The notes below the pieces were generated by a model. The model had not been told where the DNA came from. It worked only from the letters and a program-made list of their open reading frames with translations, and searched no databases. This document shows, piece by piece, positions 1 to 9,716 of a stretch of DNA of 64,000 nt; position 1 is the stretch's first letter, and each line of letters begins with the position of its first letter. The stretch lies in assembly GCF_001305965.1 (NCBI RefSeq), contig NZ_JXQC01000003.1, positions 1,116,001-1,180,000 of the forward strand, in the 5' to 3' direction. The stretch is from Erythrobacter sp. SG61-1L (GTDB lineage Bacteria; Pseudomonadota; Alphaproteobacteria; Sphingomonadales; Sphingomonadaceae). The position numbers and the translations under genes were made by a program.

Positions 1-2645
1 GCTGCCGCGAGGCGCGCAATCGGCACGCGATAAGGTGAGGCCGAGACGTAATCCAGCCCGACTTCCTCGCAGAAGGCGATGCTGGCCGGATCGCCACCAT
101 GTTCGCCGCAAATGCCCAGCTTGATATCGCCGCGCGACGAGCGGCCACGCTCCGCGCCAAGACGCACAAGCTGGCCAACGCCGTCGATGTCGAGGCTGAC
201 AAACGGATCGCGCGGGAAGATGCCCTTGTCGACATAGATCGGCAGGAAGCGGCCGGCATCGTCACGGCTGAGGCCCAGAGTAGTCTGGGTCAGGTCGTTC
301 GTGCCGAAGCTGAAGAACTCTGCCGTTTCGGCCAGTTCATTCGCCATCAGCGCCGCACGCGGCAGTTCGATCATGGTGCCGACGGTATATTCCAGCACCG
401 TGCCCTTTTCGGCAAACACCGCTGCGGCGGCCTTGTCGATCACGTCCTTGAGAAGATCCAGCTCGCGCCTGGTCGCCGCCAGCGGGATCATCACTTCGGG
501 CACGATGGCCTGGCCGTTCGCTGTCGCCACGTCGCAGGCGGCTTCGAAAATGGCGCGGGCCTGCATCTCGTAGATTTCCGGGAAGGTGATGCCCAGACGG
601 CAACCGCGATGGCCCAGCATCGGGTTGAATTCCTGCAATTCCTCGGCCCGGCGCTTCAGCCGGTCCAGCCCGATACCCGTGGCATCGGCCAGTTCTTCGA
701 AATCATGTTCCGCATGGGGCAGGAATTCATGCAGCGGCGGATCGAGCAGGCGGATCGTTACCGGCAGGCCCAGCATCACTTCGAAGATGGCCACGAAGTC
801 CTTGCGCTGTTCCGGCAGCAGCTTGGCCAGCGCCGCACGGCGGCCGGCTTCCGTGTCCGCCATGATCATGTGGCGCACATTGGTGATGCGCGCATCGTCG
901 AAGAACATATGTTCCGTGCGGCACAGGCCGATGCCTTCCGCCCCGAACTGGCGCGCCATCCGGCAATCCGTGGGGGTTTCCGCATTGGTGCGCACCTTCA
1001 TGCGCCGGTGGCTGTCCGCCCAATCCATCAGGATGGCGAAATCGCCCACCAGTTCCGGCTCGATAGTCGGCACTTCGCCCGCGATCACCTGCCCGGTCGA
1101 ACCGTCCAGCGTGATGTGATCGCCTTCCTTGAGCTGGCGATCCCCGATCCGCAGAGTGCGGGCCGCCATGTCGATCTGCACGGCTGATGCGCCCGAAACG
1201 CAGGGGCGGCCCATGCCGCGTGCCACAACGGCCGCATGGCTGGTCATCCCGCCGCGTGCGGTAAGGATGCCCTTTGCCGCATGCATGCCGTGAATGTCTT
1301 CCGGAGAGGTCTCGACACGCACCAGCACCACGGCTTCGCCGCGTGCCGAACGATGTTCGGCCGTATCGGCATCCAGCACGATCGCGCCCGAAGCCGCGCC
1401 GGGCGATGCCGGCAGGCCAGTGGTGAGAATGTCACGCGGGGCCTTGGGGTCCAAGGTGGGGTGAAGCAACTGGTCCAGCGCCATGGGATCGACGCGCAGG
1501 ATCGCCGTCTTCTCGTCGATCAGGCCTTCGGCCACCATGTCTACGGCCATTTTGAGCGCGGCCTTGGCAGTGCGCTTGCCGCTGCGGGTCTGGAGCATCC
1601 ACAGCTTGCCGCGTTCCACCGTGAATTCGATGTCCTGCATGTCGCGATAATGCTGTTCCAGCAGTTCGAACACGCGGGCCAGTTCGCCATAGGCTTCCGG
1701 CATTGCCTCTTCCATGGAGAGCGGCTTTGCCCCAGCGGTTTCGCGGGCCTTCTTCGTCAGATATTGCGGCGTGCGGATGCCCGCCACAACGTCTTCACCC
1801 TGGGCGTTGACCAGCCACTCGCCATAATAGGCCTTTTCGCCGGTCGCGGGATCGCGAGTGAAGGCAACGCCAGTGGCCGAAGTATCGCCCATATTGCCGA
1901 ACACCATGGCCTGCACGTTTACGGCAGTGCCCCAGTCGCCCGGAATGTCGTTCAACCGGCGATAGACCTTCGCACGGTCGGAATCCCAGCTGTCGAACAC
2001 GGCAGAGATCGCACCCCAAAGCTGTTCGGTAACGTCCTGCGGGAAAGGCTTGCCAAGCTCGCGCTCCACAATGCCTTCATATTCGCGGACCAGCGCCTTC
2101 CAGTCTTCAGCACCCATCTCGACATCGGCCAGGTAGCCATTGTCTTCCTTGGCGATTTCCAGTGCTTCCTCGAACAGACCGTGATCGAGGCCCAGCACCA
2201 CATCCGAATACATCTGGATGAAACGGCGATAGGAGTCCCAGGCGAAACGCTCGTCGCCCGAAGTGGCGGCAAGGCCTTTCACCGTCTCGTCATTCAGGCC
2301 CAGGTTCAGCACCGTGTCCATCATGCCGGGCATGGAGACGCGAGCGCCCGAACGCACCGAGACGAGCAGCGGATCGGCGGCATTGCCGAAATTCTTGCCG
2401 ACGCTCTTTTCGATGTGAGTCAGCGCGGTTGCGACTTCGGCGTGCAATTCGGCCGAAAAATCCGAACCACCGGCCAGATAGCGAACGCATTCCTCGGTCG
2501 TGATCGTAAAGCCCGGCGGAACCGGCAGGCCGATATCGGCCATCTCGGCAAGGTTCGCGCCCTTGCCGCCCACGATCGTCTTGTCCTTCGCGCGGGGATC
2601 AGCACTGACCACACCGCCGCCGAATGTATAGACCGATTTGTTCAT
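1..2645 (-). CDS. ppdK: Pyruvate, phosphate dikinase (3' end cut by window edge)
   Basis: The enzyme interconverts pyruvate, ATP and Pi with PEP, AMP and PPi in the cytoplasm. Reading the minus strand from ATG 2645 gives MNKSVYTFGGGVVSADPR, then the ATP-grasp nucleotide-binding region, the phosphohistidine motif GGMTSHAAVVARG near 1230-1260, and a PEP-binding TIM barrel ending in the catalytic-Cys motif GICGEHGGDP near 85-115. About 881 codons are visible and the frame is still open at base 1. The last residues seen (SPYRVPIARLAAA) are typical of the very C-terminus, so only a few codons are missing. It lies 61 bp upstream of the glyS 3' end on the same strand. The long plus-strand frames over this region are antisense shadows. 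Confidence 0.97.
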   Translation of the reverse strand, partial: MNKSVYTFGGGVVSADPRAKDKTIVGGKGANLAEMADIGLPVPPGFTITTEECVRYLAGGSDFSAELHAEVATALTHIEKSVGKNFGNAADPLLVSVRSGARVSMPGMMDTVLNLGLNDETVKGLAATSGDERFAWDSYRRFIQMYSDVVLGLDHGLFEEALEIAKEDNGYLADVEMGAEDWKALVREYEGIVERELGKPFPQDVTEQLWGAISAVFDSWDSDRAKVYRRLNDIPGDWGTAVNVQAMVFGNMGDTSATGVAFTRDPATGEKAYYGEWLVNAQGEDVVAGIRTPQYLTKKARETAGAKPLSMEEAMPEAYGELARVFELLEQHYRDMQDIEFTVERGKLWMLQTRSGKRTAKAALKMAVDMVAEGLIDEKTAILRVDPMALDQLLHPTLDPKAPRDILTTGLPASPGAASGAIVLDADTAEHRSARGEAVVLVRVETSPEDIHGMHAAKGILTARGGMTSHAAVVARGMGRPCVSGASAVQIDMAARTLRIGDRQLKEGDHITLDGSTGQVIAGEVPTIEPELVGDFAILMDWADSHRRMKVRTNAETPTDCRMARQFGAEGIGLCRTEHMFFDDARITNVRHMIMADTEAGRRAALAKLLPEQRKDFVAIFEVMLGLPVTIRLLDPPLHEFLPHAEHDFEELADATGIGLDRLKRRAEELQEFNPMLGHRGCRLGITFPEIYEMQARAIFEAACDVATANGQAIVPEVMIPLAATRRELDLLKDVIDKAAAAVFAEKGTVLEYTVGTMIELPRAALMANELAETAEFFSFGTNDLTQTTLGLSRDDAGRFLPIYVDKGIFPRDPFVSLDIDGVGQLVRLGAERGRSSRGDIKLGICGEHGGDPASIAFCEEVGLDYVSASPYRVPIARLAA

Positions 2646-2706
2646 CTAACTCCGCCGTTGCCTGTCGAAGTTGACAATGTTGACACTGTCCTGAGGGAAA
2701 TATTCC

Positions 2707-4902
2707 CTACCCTTCGATCTTCGAGAAATCCGCGACTTTTTGCACGGCAGCGCGGAAGCGGGCAAGCAGGTCAAGCCTGCTGCTGCGCTTTTCGGGCTGC
2801 TCATCATTCACCGTCACCTCGTCAAAGAATTTGTCGATCGGTGCGCGCAAACTTGCAAGGGCCGCCATGGCGCCTTCGAAGTCTTCCGCTTCGATGGCTG
2901 CGCCTGCACGCGGCTCCGCTTCGTCCAACGCCTCGATCAGTGCCTTTTCGGCCGGTTCGGGCGTGTAGGAAAGTTCTTTTCCGTGGCGCAGGGCCATCTT
3001 GGCCGCGACGACATCCTTCAGATCGGGGTCGTCCACTTCGGCCAGCGGGTCTTCCTCACCGGTCCGGGCGATTTCACCCTCGATGCCCTGCCAGTCTTCC
3101 TTCTTCAGGATATTGGCAGCGCGCTTGTAACCCGCGAGCAGATTGGCGCCGTCTTCCGTGCCGATGAAGGACTGCAGCGCATGGACGCGGGCGAGCAGGC
3201 GAACGAGATCGTCCTCCCCACCCAGCGCGAACACCGCGTCGACCAGATCGTGACGAACGCCTGCCTCGCGCTGCTGGACCTTGAGGCGGTCGGCGAAGAA
3301 GTCGAGCAGATCGCCTTCGCCAATGCTCATGCGCAGGGCATTCGCCTGGATCAGGCGGATGATGCCGAGCGCGGCGCGACGCAGCGCAAACGGGTCTTTC
3401 GATCCGGTCGGCTTTTCGTCGATGGAGAAGAAGCTGCGAAGCGTATCCAGCTTGTCAGCCAGGCTGACCGACACCGTCACCGGAGCAGTCGGAACCTCGT
3501 CGCCCTGCCCGACCGGCTTGTAGTGATCGCGGATCGCGTCAGCCACGGCATCGGAAAGACCTTCCTCGCGGGCGTAATAACCGCCCATAAGCCCTTGCAA
3601 TTCCGGGAATTCGCCGACCATTTCGGTGACGAGGTCCGCCTTGCACAGGCGTGCGGCCTGTTCGGCGAGGTCGGCCAGTTCTTCTCTTGTGAGCCCCTGC
3701 GAAGGCAGGGGCCCAGAGCCGGGTTGCGTATCATCGCCCTGGGCTCCAGCCTTCGCAGGAGCGCACGGGGTGACAATCCCTTCCTCAACCAGCCACCGCG
3801 CCAGCTTCGCCACACGCTCCACCTTGTCGGCAACGCTGCCGAGCTTCTCGTGGAACGTGATCCGCGCAAGCTTTTCCGCCTGCTTTGCCAGCGGAACCTT
3901 CTTGTCCTGCTGCCAGAAGAAACGCGCATCGGAAAGGCGGGCGGCCAGCACCTTGCGGTTGCCGTCCACGATGGCCAATCCGCCATCGGCCGGCACCACA
4001 TTGGCGGTGCAGATGAAGGCATTGGCCAGCTTGCCGTCCTTGGTGCGGCAAATGAAATATTTCTGATTGGTGCGCGCGGTGAGCTGGATCACTTCGGGCG
4101 GCACTTCGAGGAATGCCTCGTCGAAGCGGCCGAGCAGCGGCACGGGCCATTCGGTCAGGCCAGCATTCTCGATGACCAGACCTTCATCTTCCACCAGCAC
4201 GAGGCCCGCATCATGCGCGACATGCTTCGCGCCCTTACGGACGATATCTTCGCGCTCGGCTTGGTCCACGATCACGTGGTTGACGCGCAGGTGCCGGGCA
4301 TAATCGTCCACCCCGGCGATTTCGATCTCGCCATGGGAGTGGAAACGATGGCCCATGGTCTTGCGGCCGGAAACCACGCCGCCCACTTCGCATTCGACGA
4401 TCTCGCCATCGAACAGCGCCACGATGCCCGAAAGCGGACGCACCCAGCGCAGGCTCTCAGTCGAGAGCGAGGCAGCGCCCCAGCGCATGGACTTGGGCCA
4501 GGGGAAGGCGCGGATGATCGCGGGGATCGCATCGGCCAGCACATCCTTCACGGCGCGGCCGGGGATGTTGCGGACGGCGAAATAGGTCTGGCGGCCTTTC
4601 ACATCGCGCAGTTCAAGCTGATCGCGCGTGACGCCATTCTTGCGGCAGAAGCCTTCGATTGCCTGATCGGGCGCGCCTTCGGGTGGGCCCTTTTCCTCTT
4701 CGCTGACAGCCTCGGTCGCCTGCGGCAGGTCGCGCACGATCAGCGCGAGGCGGCGCGGCGTAGACCATACGGTCACTTCGCCCAGCGCAACGCCTGCGCC
4801 CGACATTTCGGAACGGAACAGCTTTTCCAGATCGGCGCGGGCGCCGGCCTGCATACGCGCCGGAATTTCCTCGCAGCGCAGTTCGAGCAGGAAATCGCTC
4901 AT
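2707..4902 (-). CDS. glyS: Glycyl-tRNA synthetase beta subunit
   Basis: Beta subunit of the bacterial alpha2beta2 glycyl-tRNA synthetase; it contributes tRNA recognition while GlyQ holds the aminoacylation site. The 731-aa protein starts [18 protein letters not shown], the hallmark GlyS N-terminus, and carries a C-terminal DALR-like anticodon-binding region. I chose ATG 4902 over an in-frame start 10 codons upstream because it overlaps the glyQ stop as ATGA, indicating translational coupling. Oddity: about 30 residues around [12 protein letters not shown] to SQGLTREE do not fit the family and are encoded by a palindromic repeat at 3696-3759 inserted in frame. Function is presumably kept because both flanks read as normal GlyS. 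Confidence 0.97.
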   Translation of the reverse strand: MSDFLLELRCEEIPARMQAGARADLEKLFRSEMSGAGVALGEVTVWSTPRRLALIVRDLPQATEAVSEEEKGPPEGAPDQAIEGFCRKNGVTRDQLELRDVKGRQTYFAVRNIPGRAVKDVLADAIPAIIRAFPWPKSMRWGAASLSTESLRWVRPLSGIVALFDGEIVECEVGGVVSGRKTMGHRFHSHGEIEIAGVDDYARHLRVNHVIVDQAEREDIVRKGAKHVAHDAGLVLVEDEGLVIENAGLTEWPVPLLGRFDEAFLEVPPEVIQLTARTNQKYFICRTKDGKLANAFICTANVVPADGGLAIVDGNRKVLAARLSDARFFWQQDKKVPLAKQAEKLARITFHEKLGSVADKVERVAKLARWLVEEGIVTPCAPAKAGAQGDDTQPGSGPLPSQGLTREELADLAEQAARLCKADLVTEMVGEFPELQGLMGGYYAREEGLSDAVADAIRDHYKPVGQGDEVPTAPVTVSVSLADKLDTLRSFFSIDEKPTGSKDPFALRRAALGIIRLIQANALRMSIGEGDLLDFFADRLKVQQREAGVRHDLVDAVFALGGEDDLVRLLARVHALQSFIGTEDGANLLAGYKRAANILKKEDWQGIEGEIARTGEEDPLAEVDDPDLKDVVAAKMALRHGKELSYTPEPAEKALIEALDEAEPRAGAAIEAEDFEGAMAALASLRAPIDKFFDEVTVNDEQPEKRSSRLDLLARFRAAVQKVADFSKIEG
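3696..3759. repeat. Palindromic repeat element inserted in frame within glyS
   Basis: Two 21-nt arms, 3696-3716 and 3739-3759, are inverted complements of each other at 19 of 21 positions, separated by 22 nt. The arm core is CCTGCGAAGGC/GCCTTCGCAGG, a type I associate with dispersed intergenic palindromes in sphingomonad genomes. On the glyS strand the element is translated as a short Pro/Gly/Ala-rich linker. No second copy was seen in the window, so its repeat nature rests on recall of related genomes and on the palindrome itself. Confidence 0.75.
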
Positions 4903-5810
4903 GCCGACCACCCCGGGAACTTGGCTTCCCACCGTTCGGTTTCCTTGGCCATGTAGGCTTCGCAGCTCCCGCGGGCGAGGTCGCGGACCTGGCCCATATA
5001 GCTTGCACGCTCCTGCACGCTGATCACGCCGCGCGCCTGGAGGAGATTGAAGATGTGGCTGGCCTCAATCGCCTGCTCGTAAGCGGCGATGGGCACATCA
5101 CTGGCGAGGCAGTTCTTGCACTCGGCCACGGCCTTGCGGAACAGGTCGAACAGGGCCTCTGTATCGGCGACCTCGAAGTTCCACTTGGACATCTGCTTCT
5201 CGTTTTCGAGAAACACGTCGCCATATGTCACGCCGCGACCGTTGAAATCGAGGTCGTACACATTGTCCACGCCCTGAATATACATGGCGAGGCGTTCCAG
5301 CCCGTAGGTCAGTTCACCAGCCACCGGCTTGCAGTCGAACCCGCCCATCTGCTGGAAATAGGTGAACTGGGTGACTTCCATCCCGTCGCACCACACTTCC
5401 CAGCCAAGGCCCCAGGCGCCCAGCGTGGGGCTTTCCCAGTCATCTTCCACGAAGCGGATATCGTGCTTCAGCGGATCGATTCCGATCACCTCAAGGCTCT
5501 TGAGGTAAAGCTCCTGCAAATCCGGCGGGCTGGGCTTCAGGATCACCTGATATTGGTAATAATGCTGCAGCCGGTTCGGGTTTTCGCCATAGCGGCCATC
5601 GGTCGGACGGCGCGAGGGCTGCACGAAGGCAGCATTCCACGGTTCGGGGCCAAGCGCGCGCAAGGTCGTGGCCGGGTGGAACGTGCCCGCGCCCATGCGC
5701 ATATCGTAAGGTTGAAGGATCAGGCAGCCCTGCTCGCTCCAGTAATTATGGAGGGCAAGGATCATGGCCTGGAAGCTCAATACTTCCCCGGAAGAAGTGG
5801 TGCTGCTCAT
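4899..5810 (-). CDS. glyQ: Glycyl-tRNA synthetase alpha subunit
   Basis: Class II aminoacyl-tRNA synthetase catalytic subunit, paired with GlyS. The 303-aa product shows the GlyQ signature: [35 protein letters not shown], the ALGPEPWN motif, and [18 protein letters not shown]. The start at 5810 ([14 protein letters not shown]) gives a typical N-terminus. An alternative ATG at 5822 has a GGAG at better spacing and would add four residues. The stop overlaps the glyS start by 4 nt. The pair is transcribed divergently from the TraB/GumN gene at 5941. Confidence 0.97.
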   Translation of the reverse strand: MSSTTSSGEVLSFQAMILALHNYWSEQGCLILQPYDMRMGAGTFHPATTLRALGPEPWNAAFVQPSRRPTDGRYGENPNRLQHYYQYQVILKPSPPDLQELYLKSLEVIGIDPLKHDIRFVEDDWESPTLGAWGLGWEVWCDGMEVTQFTYFQQMGGFDCKPVAGELTYGLERLAMYIQGVDNVYDLDFNGRGVTYGDVFLENEKQMSKWNFEVADTEALFDLFRKAVAECKNCLASDVPIAAYEQAIEASHIFNLLQARGVISVQERASYMGQVRDLARGSCEAYMAKETERWEAKFPGWSA

Positions 5811-5940
5811 GCGGCGGCCCATGGCGGATGGCTCCAACGCGGTCAATGGTGCGCTGCACCTGTGCAACACGGATGCGACAATCCGCAGCTTCCCCTCGGG
5901 GTAACTTGTCCTTCACACGGGTTGCCGCAACAAGGCGGGC

Positions 5941-6858
5941 ATGACCACAGGGTTCAGGCGAATCATCGCTTTTGCGGCCGCGCTGCTGGCATTGCAGTTT
6001 TCTGCCGCTTATGCGGCCGATGATGCGCGCCTGGTCGGCGGCGATGCGCCGCATGTCGCGCCTGCCGGGCCGGCGCTGTGGAAAGTCTCGGACCGGGACA
6101 CGACGATCTACCTGTTCGGCACGATCCACTTCCTGCCCGATGGAGTGGACTGGTTTTCCGGCCCCATCGCCAAGGCGCTGGAATCGTCCACCGAAGTGGT
6201 GACGGAACTGGACCCGCAGGATGCGGAGCGCCTGCCGGTGCTGATGCAGCAGACGGCATTCCTTCCGGAAGACGAAACTCTGCGTGACATGCTCTCCCCC
6301 GATGACCGCAAGGCCTTCGAGGAACTGCTCATCACGCTGGGCATCCCTGTCGCCCAGTTCGACCGTTACAAGCCATGGTCCGCAGGACTGACCCTGTCCG
6401 TGCTGATGACCAAGCGTGCCGGGTTCGATCCCCAGAAGGGCGCGGAAGAAGTGGTGGAGGAACACCGCCAGAAGAACTCCCGGCGCAGCGCACTTGAATC
6501 GGTGGATTTCCAGGTGGACCTCTTCGCCGGCCTGCCCGAAGCCCAGCAGATCGCCTATCTCAATCAGGTGGTGGAAACCGCACCGACGCTGAAGGAAGAC
6601 CTTACCGCCATGTTGAAGGACTGGCTGGAAGGCGATGCGGATTCGCTGGCCGAGCTGATCAATTCCTCCGAAGGCGATCCGGCCCTCTATCGCCGTATGC
6701 TGACCGATCGCAACGTGATCTGGGCAGGCTGGGTGAAAGACCGGCTGCGCAAGCCCGGAACCGTCTTCATCGCGGTGGGCGCAGGCCACCTTGCCGGCAA
6801 GGGCAGCGTGCAGGACCAGTTGAAGAAGCGCGGCGTTCGCAGCAAGCGGGTCCATTGA
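5941..6858 (+). CDS. TraB/GumN family secreted protein
   Basis: 305 aa. An N-terminal signal peptide (hydrophobic IIAFAAALLALQFSAAYA, likely cleaved after AYA) precedes a TraB/PrgY/GumN domain. The conserved motif LFGTIHFLPDG lies near residue 60 and GAGHLAGKGSV near the C-terminus; these two conserved GxxH-type segments define the family, members of which are proposed metalloproteases (Tiki-like). The cellular role in sphingomonads is not established. It is the first of a tandem pair and its stop overlaps the downstream start by 4 nt, so the two are probably co-translated. Confidence 0.85.
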   Translation: MTTGFRRIIAFAAALLALQFSAAYAADDARLVGGDAPHVAPAGPALWKVSDRDTTIYLFGTIHFLPDGVDWFSGPIAKALESSTEVVTELDPQDAERLPVLMQQTAFLPEDETLRDMLSPDDRKAFEELLITLGIPVAQFDRYKPWSAGLTLSVLMTKRAGFDPQKGAEEVVEEHRQKNSRRSALESVDFQVDLFAGLPEAQQIAYLNQVVETAPTLKEDLTAMLKDWLEGDADSLAELINSSEGDPALYRRMLTDRNVIWAGWVKDRLRKPGTVFIAVGAGHLAGKGSVQDQLKKRGVRSKRVH

Positions 6859-7742
6859 TCCGCGCTCTCCCTCCATTCGCCCGCCGTTTGGCCGGGCTAT
6901 GGCTGGCGTTGCTGCTGGTCGCCTGCAATTCCGCACCCGAACAACCCGAACCGGCCCCTGCCCTGTGGGAAATCACCGGTGCCAACGGCCAGCACGGCTA
7001 TCTGTTCGGCACGGTCCATTCTTTGCCCGAGGGGTATCGCTGGCGGACGCAGGTGCTGGACGACGCCTTTGCCGCGTCCGACAGGCTGATGGTGGAAGTG
7101 GACCTTGCCCGCGATGGCGCGGCGATTGGCGGCATCTTCGCCAGCCTCGCCCGCAGCCCGGGACTGCCTCCGCTCAGCAGCAGGCTTTCCGGCGAAAGGC
7201 AGGCAGAGCTGAAACAGGCCATGAAGGCACGCGGGCTGAGCGACAAGGATTTTGCCGGGCTGGAAAGCTGGGCCGCCGCCCTCACTCTCGCCCAGGCTTA
7301 TGACGATGGCACAGACGGCGAAGGGGCCGATCTCACGCTGATCAAGGCCGCCGGAAAACGCCCGGTGATCGAACTGGAAGGCGCCGCGCCGCAATTGCGC
7401 CTGTTCGACGCTTTGCCGGAACAGGACCAGCGCGATCTGCTGGCAGGAGTCGCGCAGGAGGCCTTGCAGGGCGAGGAACTGGGCGATGAACGTCTCAACC
7501 ACTGGCTGACCGGCGATGCCGCCGCGCTGGAGAAAGAAACGCACGAGGGGATGCTGGCCGATCCCGGCCTGCGCGAGGCCTTGCTGCTGTCCCGCAACCG
7601 CGCATGGTCGGAAAAGATCGCGGAAGAACTGGCCAAAGGCGGCACGCTGTTCGTGGCGACGGGGGCAGCGCATATGGTGGGCCGCGAAGGGCTTGCGGCC
7701 CTGCTGGCGGAGCGTGGATATAGCGTAAGGCGCGTGCAATAG
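6855..7742 (+). CDS. TraB/GumN family lipoprotein
   Basis: 295-aa second TraB/GumN paralogue. The start is TTG at 6855, overlapping the previous stop (TTGA); no ATG occurs before the signal region, so TTG is the most credible start. The N-terminus is a signal peptide ending in the lipobox LLVAC, predicting lipidation at the Cys followed by a Pro/Glu-rich linker. The domain repeats the family motifs ([14 protein letters not shown] near residue 50, [11 protein letters not shown] at the C-terminus). Sharing the operon with a soluble-looking paralogue suggests a periplasmic pair with one membrane-anchored member. Specific function unknown. Confidence 0.85.
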   Translation: MIRALPPFARRLAGLWLALLLVACNSAPEQPEPAPALWEITGANGQHGYLFGTVHSLPEGYRWRTQVLDDAFAASDRLMVEVDLARDGAAIGGIFASLARSPGLPPLSSRLSGERQAELKQAMKARGLSDKDFAGLESWAAALTLAQAYDDGTDGEGADLTLIKAAGKRPVIELEGAAPQLRLFDALPEQDQRDLLAGVAQEALQGEELGDERLNHWLTGDAAALEKETHEGMLADPGLREALLLSRNRAWSEKIAEELAKGGTLFVATGAAHMVGREGLAALLAERGYSVRRVQ

Positions 7743-7881
7743 GGCATCCATCGCCCTGCAGACCACGCAATGCTTGCAAATGCGCGGCTTTTGCCATAGT
7801 GGCGCGCGCTTCTCAGCCATGGTCATCCCTGGAGGCGTGGCTGGAGAAGCGAACCAACCAGTAATTCGAAAGGCACGTACC

Positions 7882-8493
7882 ATGAGCGACGCTCTGACCC
7901 TGCCGGCCGAAGCACGCGAACGGGCTGGCAAGGGAGCCTCCCGAGTACTGCGTCGCGAAGGCCGTGTCCCCGCCGTTATCTATGGCGGTAAGGAAGAACC
8001 TCTGTCGATCCACGTCGAGGAGAAGGAACTGCGCCGCCAGCTCGGCACCGGTCACTTCATGAACTCGATCGTCACTGTCGAGATCGGCGGCCAGTCGCTG
8101 CGCACCCTTCCCAAGGACGTTGCCTTCCACCCGGTTTCGGACCGTCCGCTGCACGTGGACTTCCTTCGCCTTGGCAAGGACGCCAAGGTCGAAGTGCTCG
8201 TCCCGGTGGTGTTCACCAATGAAGAAGCCTCACCGGGCCTCAAGCGCGGCGGCGTGCTGAACATCGTCCGTCACGAACTGGACCTGATCTGCGATCCGGA
8301 ACTGATCCCCTCGGAAATCGAGATTGACGTGACCGGCCGCGAAGTTGGCGAATCGATCCACATCAGCAGCGTGAAGCTGCCGAAGGGTTCGGCCAGCGCG
8401 ATCACCGATCGTGACTACACCATTGCCACCATCGTCGCTCCCTCGGCCCTGAAGTCGAGCGAAGGCGAAGCGGAAGCAGCCGAAGGCGAATAA
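7882..8493 (+). CDS. rplY: 50S ribosomal protein L25/general stress protein Ctc
   Basis: 203-aa long-form bL25 (CTC type) that binds 5S rRNA. The N-terminal L25 domain begins [20 protein letters not shown], with the [13 protein letters not shown] signature. It is followed by the CTC beta-barrel domain and an acidic tail ([10 protein letters not shown]). ATG 7882 is chosen because the family N-terminus starts exactly here; the open frame upstream to 7774 has no family resemblance. It forms the common rplY-pth pair, but a hairpin terminator at 8519 lies between the two genes. Confidence 0.95.
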   Translation: MSDALTLPAEARERAGKGASRVLRREGRVPAVIYGGKEEPLSIHVEEKELRRQLGTGHFMNSIVTVEIGGQSLRTLPKDVAFHPVSDRPLHVDFLRLGKDAKVEVLVPVVFTNEEASPGLKRGGVLNIVRHELDLICDPELIPSEIEIDVTGREVGESIHISSVKLPKGSASAITDRDYTIATIVAPSALKSSEGEAEAAEGE

Positions 8494-8518
8494 TCGCCCG
8501 GCATTGCTGCCAAATCAG

Positions 8519-8557
8519 GCGCCGGCTGTGCACAGGCACCGCCGGCGCTTTGCTTTT
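8519..8557 (+). terminator. Rho-independent-like terminator after rplY
   Basis: An 8-bp perfect stem GCGCCGGC (8519-8526) / GCCGGCGC (8541-8548) is followed by a T-rich tract TTTGCTTTT. It sits between the rplY stop and pth. Confidence 0.65.
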
Positions 8558-8585
8558 CTGCCTTCTGGAAGTCTAGGAAACCGCC

Positions 8586-9155
8586 ATGCAACTCTGGGTC
8601 GGCCTTGGAAATCCCGGACCGCAATATGCGATGAACCGGCACAATGTCGGGTTCATGGCGCTGGACGTGATTGGCGATATGCACCGCTTCGGCGCCGTGC
8701 AGAAGAAATTCCAAGGCTGGGTGCAGGAAGGACGGCTCGGCACGGAAAAGATCGTGCTGCTCAAGCCCGCAACCTTCATGAACGAAAGCGGCCGCTCAGT
8801 CGGCGAAGCAATGCGCTTCTACAAGCTGGACCTGTCCGCCCTCACCGTTTTCCATGACGAGCTGGACCTTGCCCCGTTCAAGGTGAAGGTGAAGATCGGC
8901 GGCGGCATTGCCGGCCATAACGGGCTGCGTTCCATCGACCAGCATCTGGGCGCCGATTTCCGCCGCGTGCGGCTCGGCATCGGCCATCCCGGCCATAAGG
9001 ATCGGGTGACCGGTTATGTGCTGGGCAATTTCGCCAAGTCCGAGGAAGACGATCTGGCCGGAATGCTCGGCGCGATCGGAGCGGAAGCTGACTGGCTGGC
9101 CAAAGGCGACGATGCCCGCTTCATGAGCGATGTAGCGCTGCGCCAGCAGGATTGA
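8586..9155 (+). CDS. pth: Peptidyl-tRNA hydrolase
   Basis: Releases tRNA from prematurely dropped peptidyl-tRNA. The 189-aa protein has the full Pth signature: LWVGLGNPGPQYAMNRHNVGF at the N-terminus with the catalytic His, then LLKPATFMNESG, VFHDELDLA and GGIAGHNGLRSI. Start ATG 8586 matches the family. It follows rplY and precedes the PEP-CTERM gene. Confidence 0.97.
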   Translation: MQLWVGLGNPGPQYAMNRHNVGFMALDVIGDMHRFGAVQKKFQGWVQEGRLGTEKIVLLKPATFMNESGRSVGEAMRFYKLDLSALTVFHDELDLAPFKVKVKIGGGIAGHNGLRSIDQHLGADFRRVRLGIGHPGHKDRVTGYVLGNFAKSEEDDLAGMLGAIGAEADWLAKGDDARFMSDVALRQQD

Positions 9156-9241
9156 CGCTGCGCCGAGATATGTCGGCAGGCTTTACAAATCGACCTCATC
9201 CGGAAAGCCGTTAACTTCCGTTATCGGCTCATATCAACGAT

Positions 9242-9256
9242 TGGCACGCGCCTTGC
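9242..9256 (+). promoter_or_regulatory. Sigma-54 (-24/-12) promoter for the PEP-CTERM gene
   Basis: TGGCACGCGCCTTGC matches the RpoN consensus TGGCAC-N5-TTGC, with the invariant GG (9243-9244) and GC (9255-9256) exactly 10 nt apart. The predicted start site near 9268 leaves a leader of about 33 nt with a purine-rich Shine-Dalgarno (AAAGGGGGA) before ATG 9301. Confidence 0.75.
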
Positions 9257-9300
9257 GTCTGTTGTCGGTAACCATTCCGGTAGCAGAAAGGGGGACAATT

Positions 9301-9561
9301 ATGCTCCGTAAGGCAATCATCTCGACCATCGTTCTCGGTGCACTCGCCGCGTCCGCGCCTGCCATGGCAGGCGGCTGGGGCGGCTCGACTTCGGGTGGCT
9401 GGGGCAAGCCCAAGCCGCCGTCAGGCTCCACCTCCGGCGGTTCCAGCGGAAGCAGCGGCGGCACGCAGGTTCCGGAACCCGGCATGCTGGGCATGGCCGG
9501 CGCGGGCCTGATCGGCCTGGCGCTGATCCGCCAGCGTCGCCGCAAGCAGGCTTCTCGCTAA
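9301..9561 (+). CDS. Small PEP-CTERM sorting-domain exported protein
   Basis: 86 aa. A signal peptide (IISTIVLGALAASAPAMA) leads into a Gly/Ser/Trp-rich low-complexity linker. The C-terminal PEP-CTERM signal is VPEPGMLG, a hydrophobic span (MAGAGLIGLALI), then the basic cluster RQRRRK. In the family this tripartite tail is recognised by exosortase (EpsH/XrtA) during export linked to extracellular polysaccharide. ATG 9301 is supported by a strong Shine-Dalgarno; the frame upstream overlaps the promoter. The -24/-12 promoter suggests control by RpoN with an enhancer-binding regulator such as PrsR. The mature protein is probably a surface or EPS-matrix component; no enzymatic domain is visible. 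Confidence 0.9.
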   Translation: MLRKAIISTIVLGALAASAPAMAGGWGGSTSGGWGKPKPPSGSTSGGSSGSSGGTQVPEPGMLGMAGAGLIGLALIRQRRRKQASR

Positions 9562-9623
9562 GCCGCACCCTGTCCGCAAACCCGCTTCAGTCTTCGCGGG
9601 GTCTGCAATGGATCAGGCAATTG

Positions 9624-9657
9624 AACGCCCCTCCCCCCACAGGAGGGGCGTTTCGTT
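9624..9657 (+). terminator. Rho-independent terminator after the PEP-CTERM gene
   Basis: The stem AACGCCCCTCC / GGAGGGGCGTTT (9624-9634 with 9642-9653) is followed by TTTCGTTT. Confidence 0.8.
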
Positions 9658-9716
9658 TGCGCAAAACCCGTGCCCCGGCTAATGGCCGCGCAACTTCCAA
9701 ATCGAGGTAACATCAA

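Noticed and set aside
1236-3167. 643-aa plus-strand open frame
   Set aside because: Antisense to ppdK and the glyS end. The minus strand gives clear PPDK motifs, and the plus frame is His/Arg/Gly-rich without family resemblance.
2740-4956. 738-aa plus-strand open frame
   Set aside because: Mirror frame of glyS in high-GC DNA; no domain signals.
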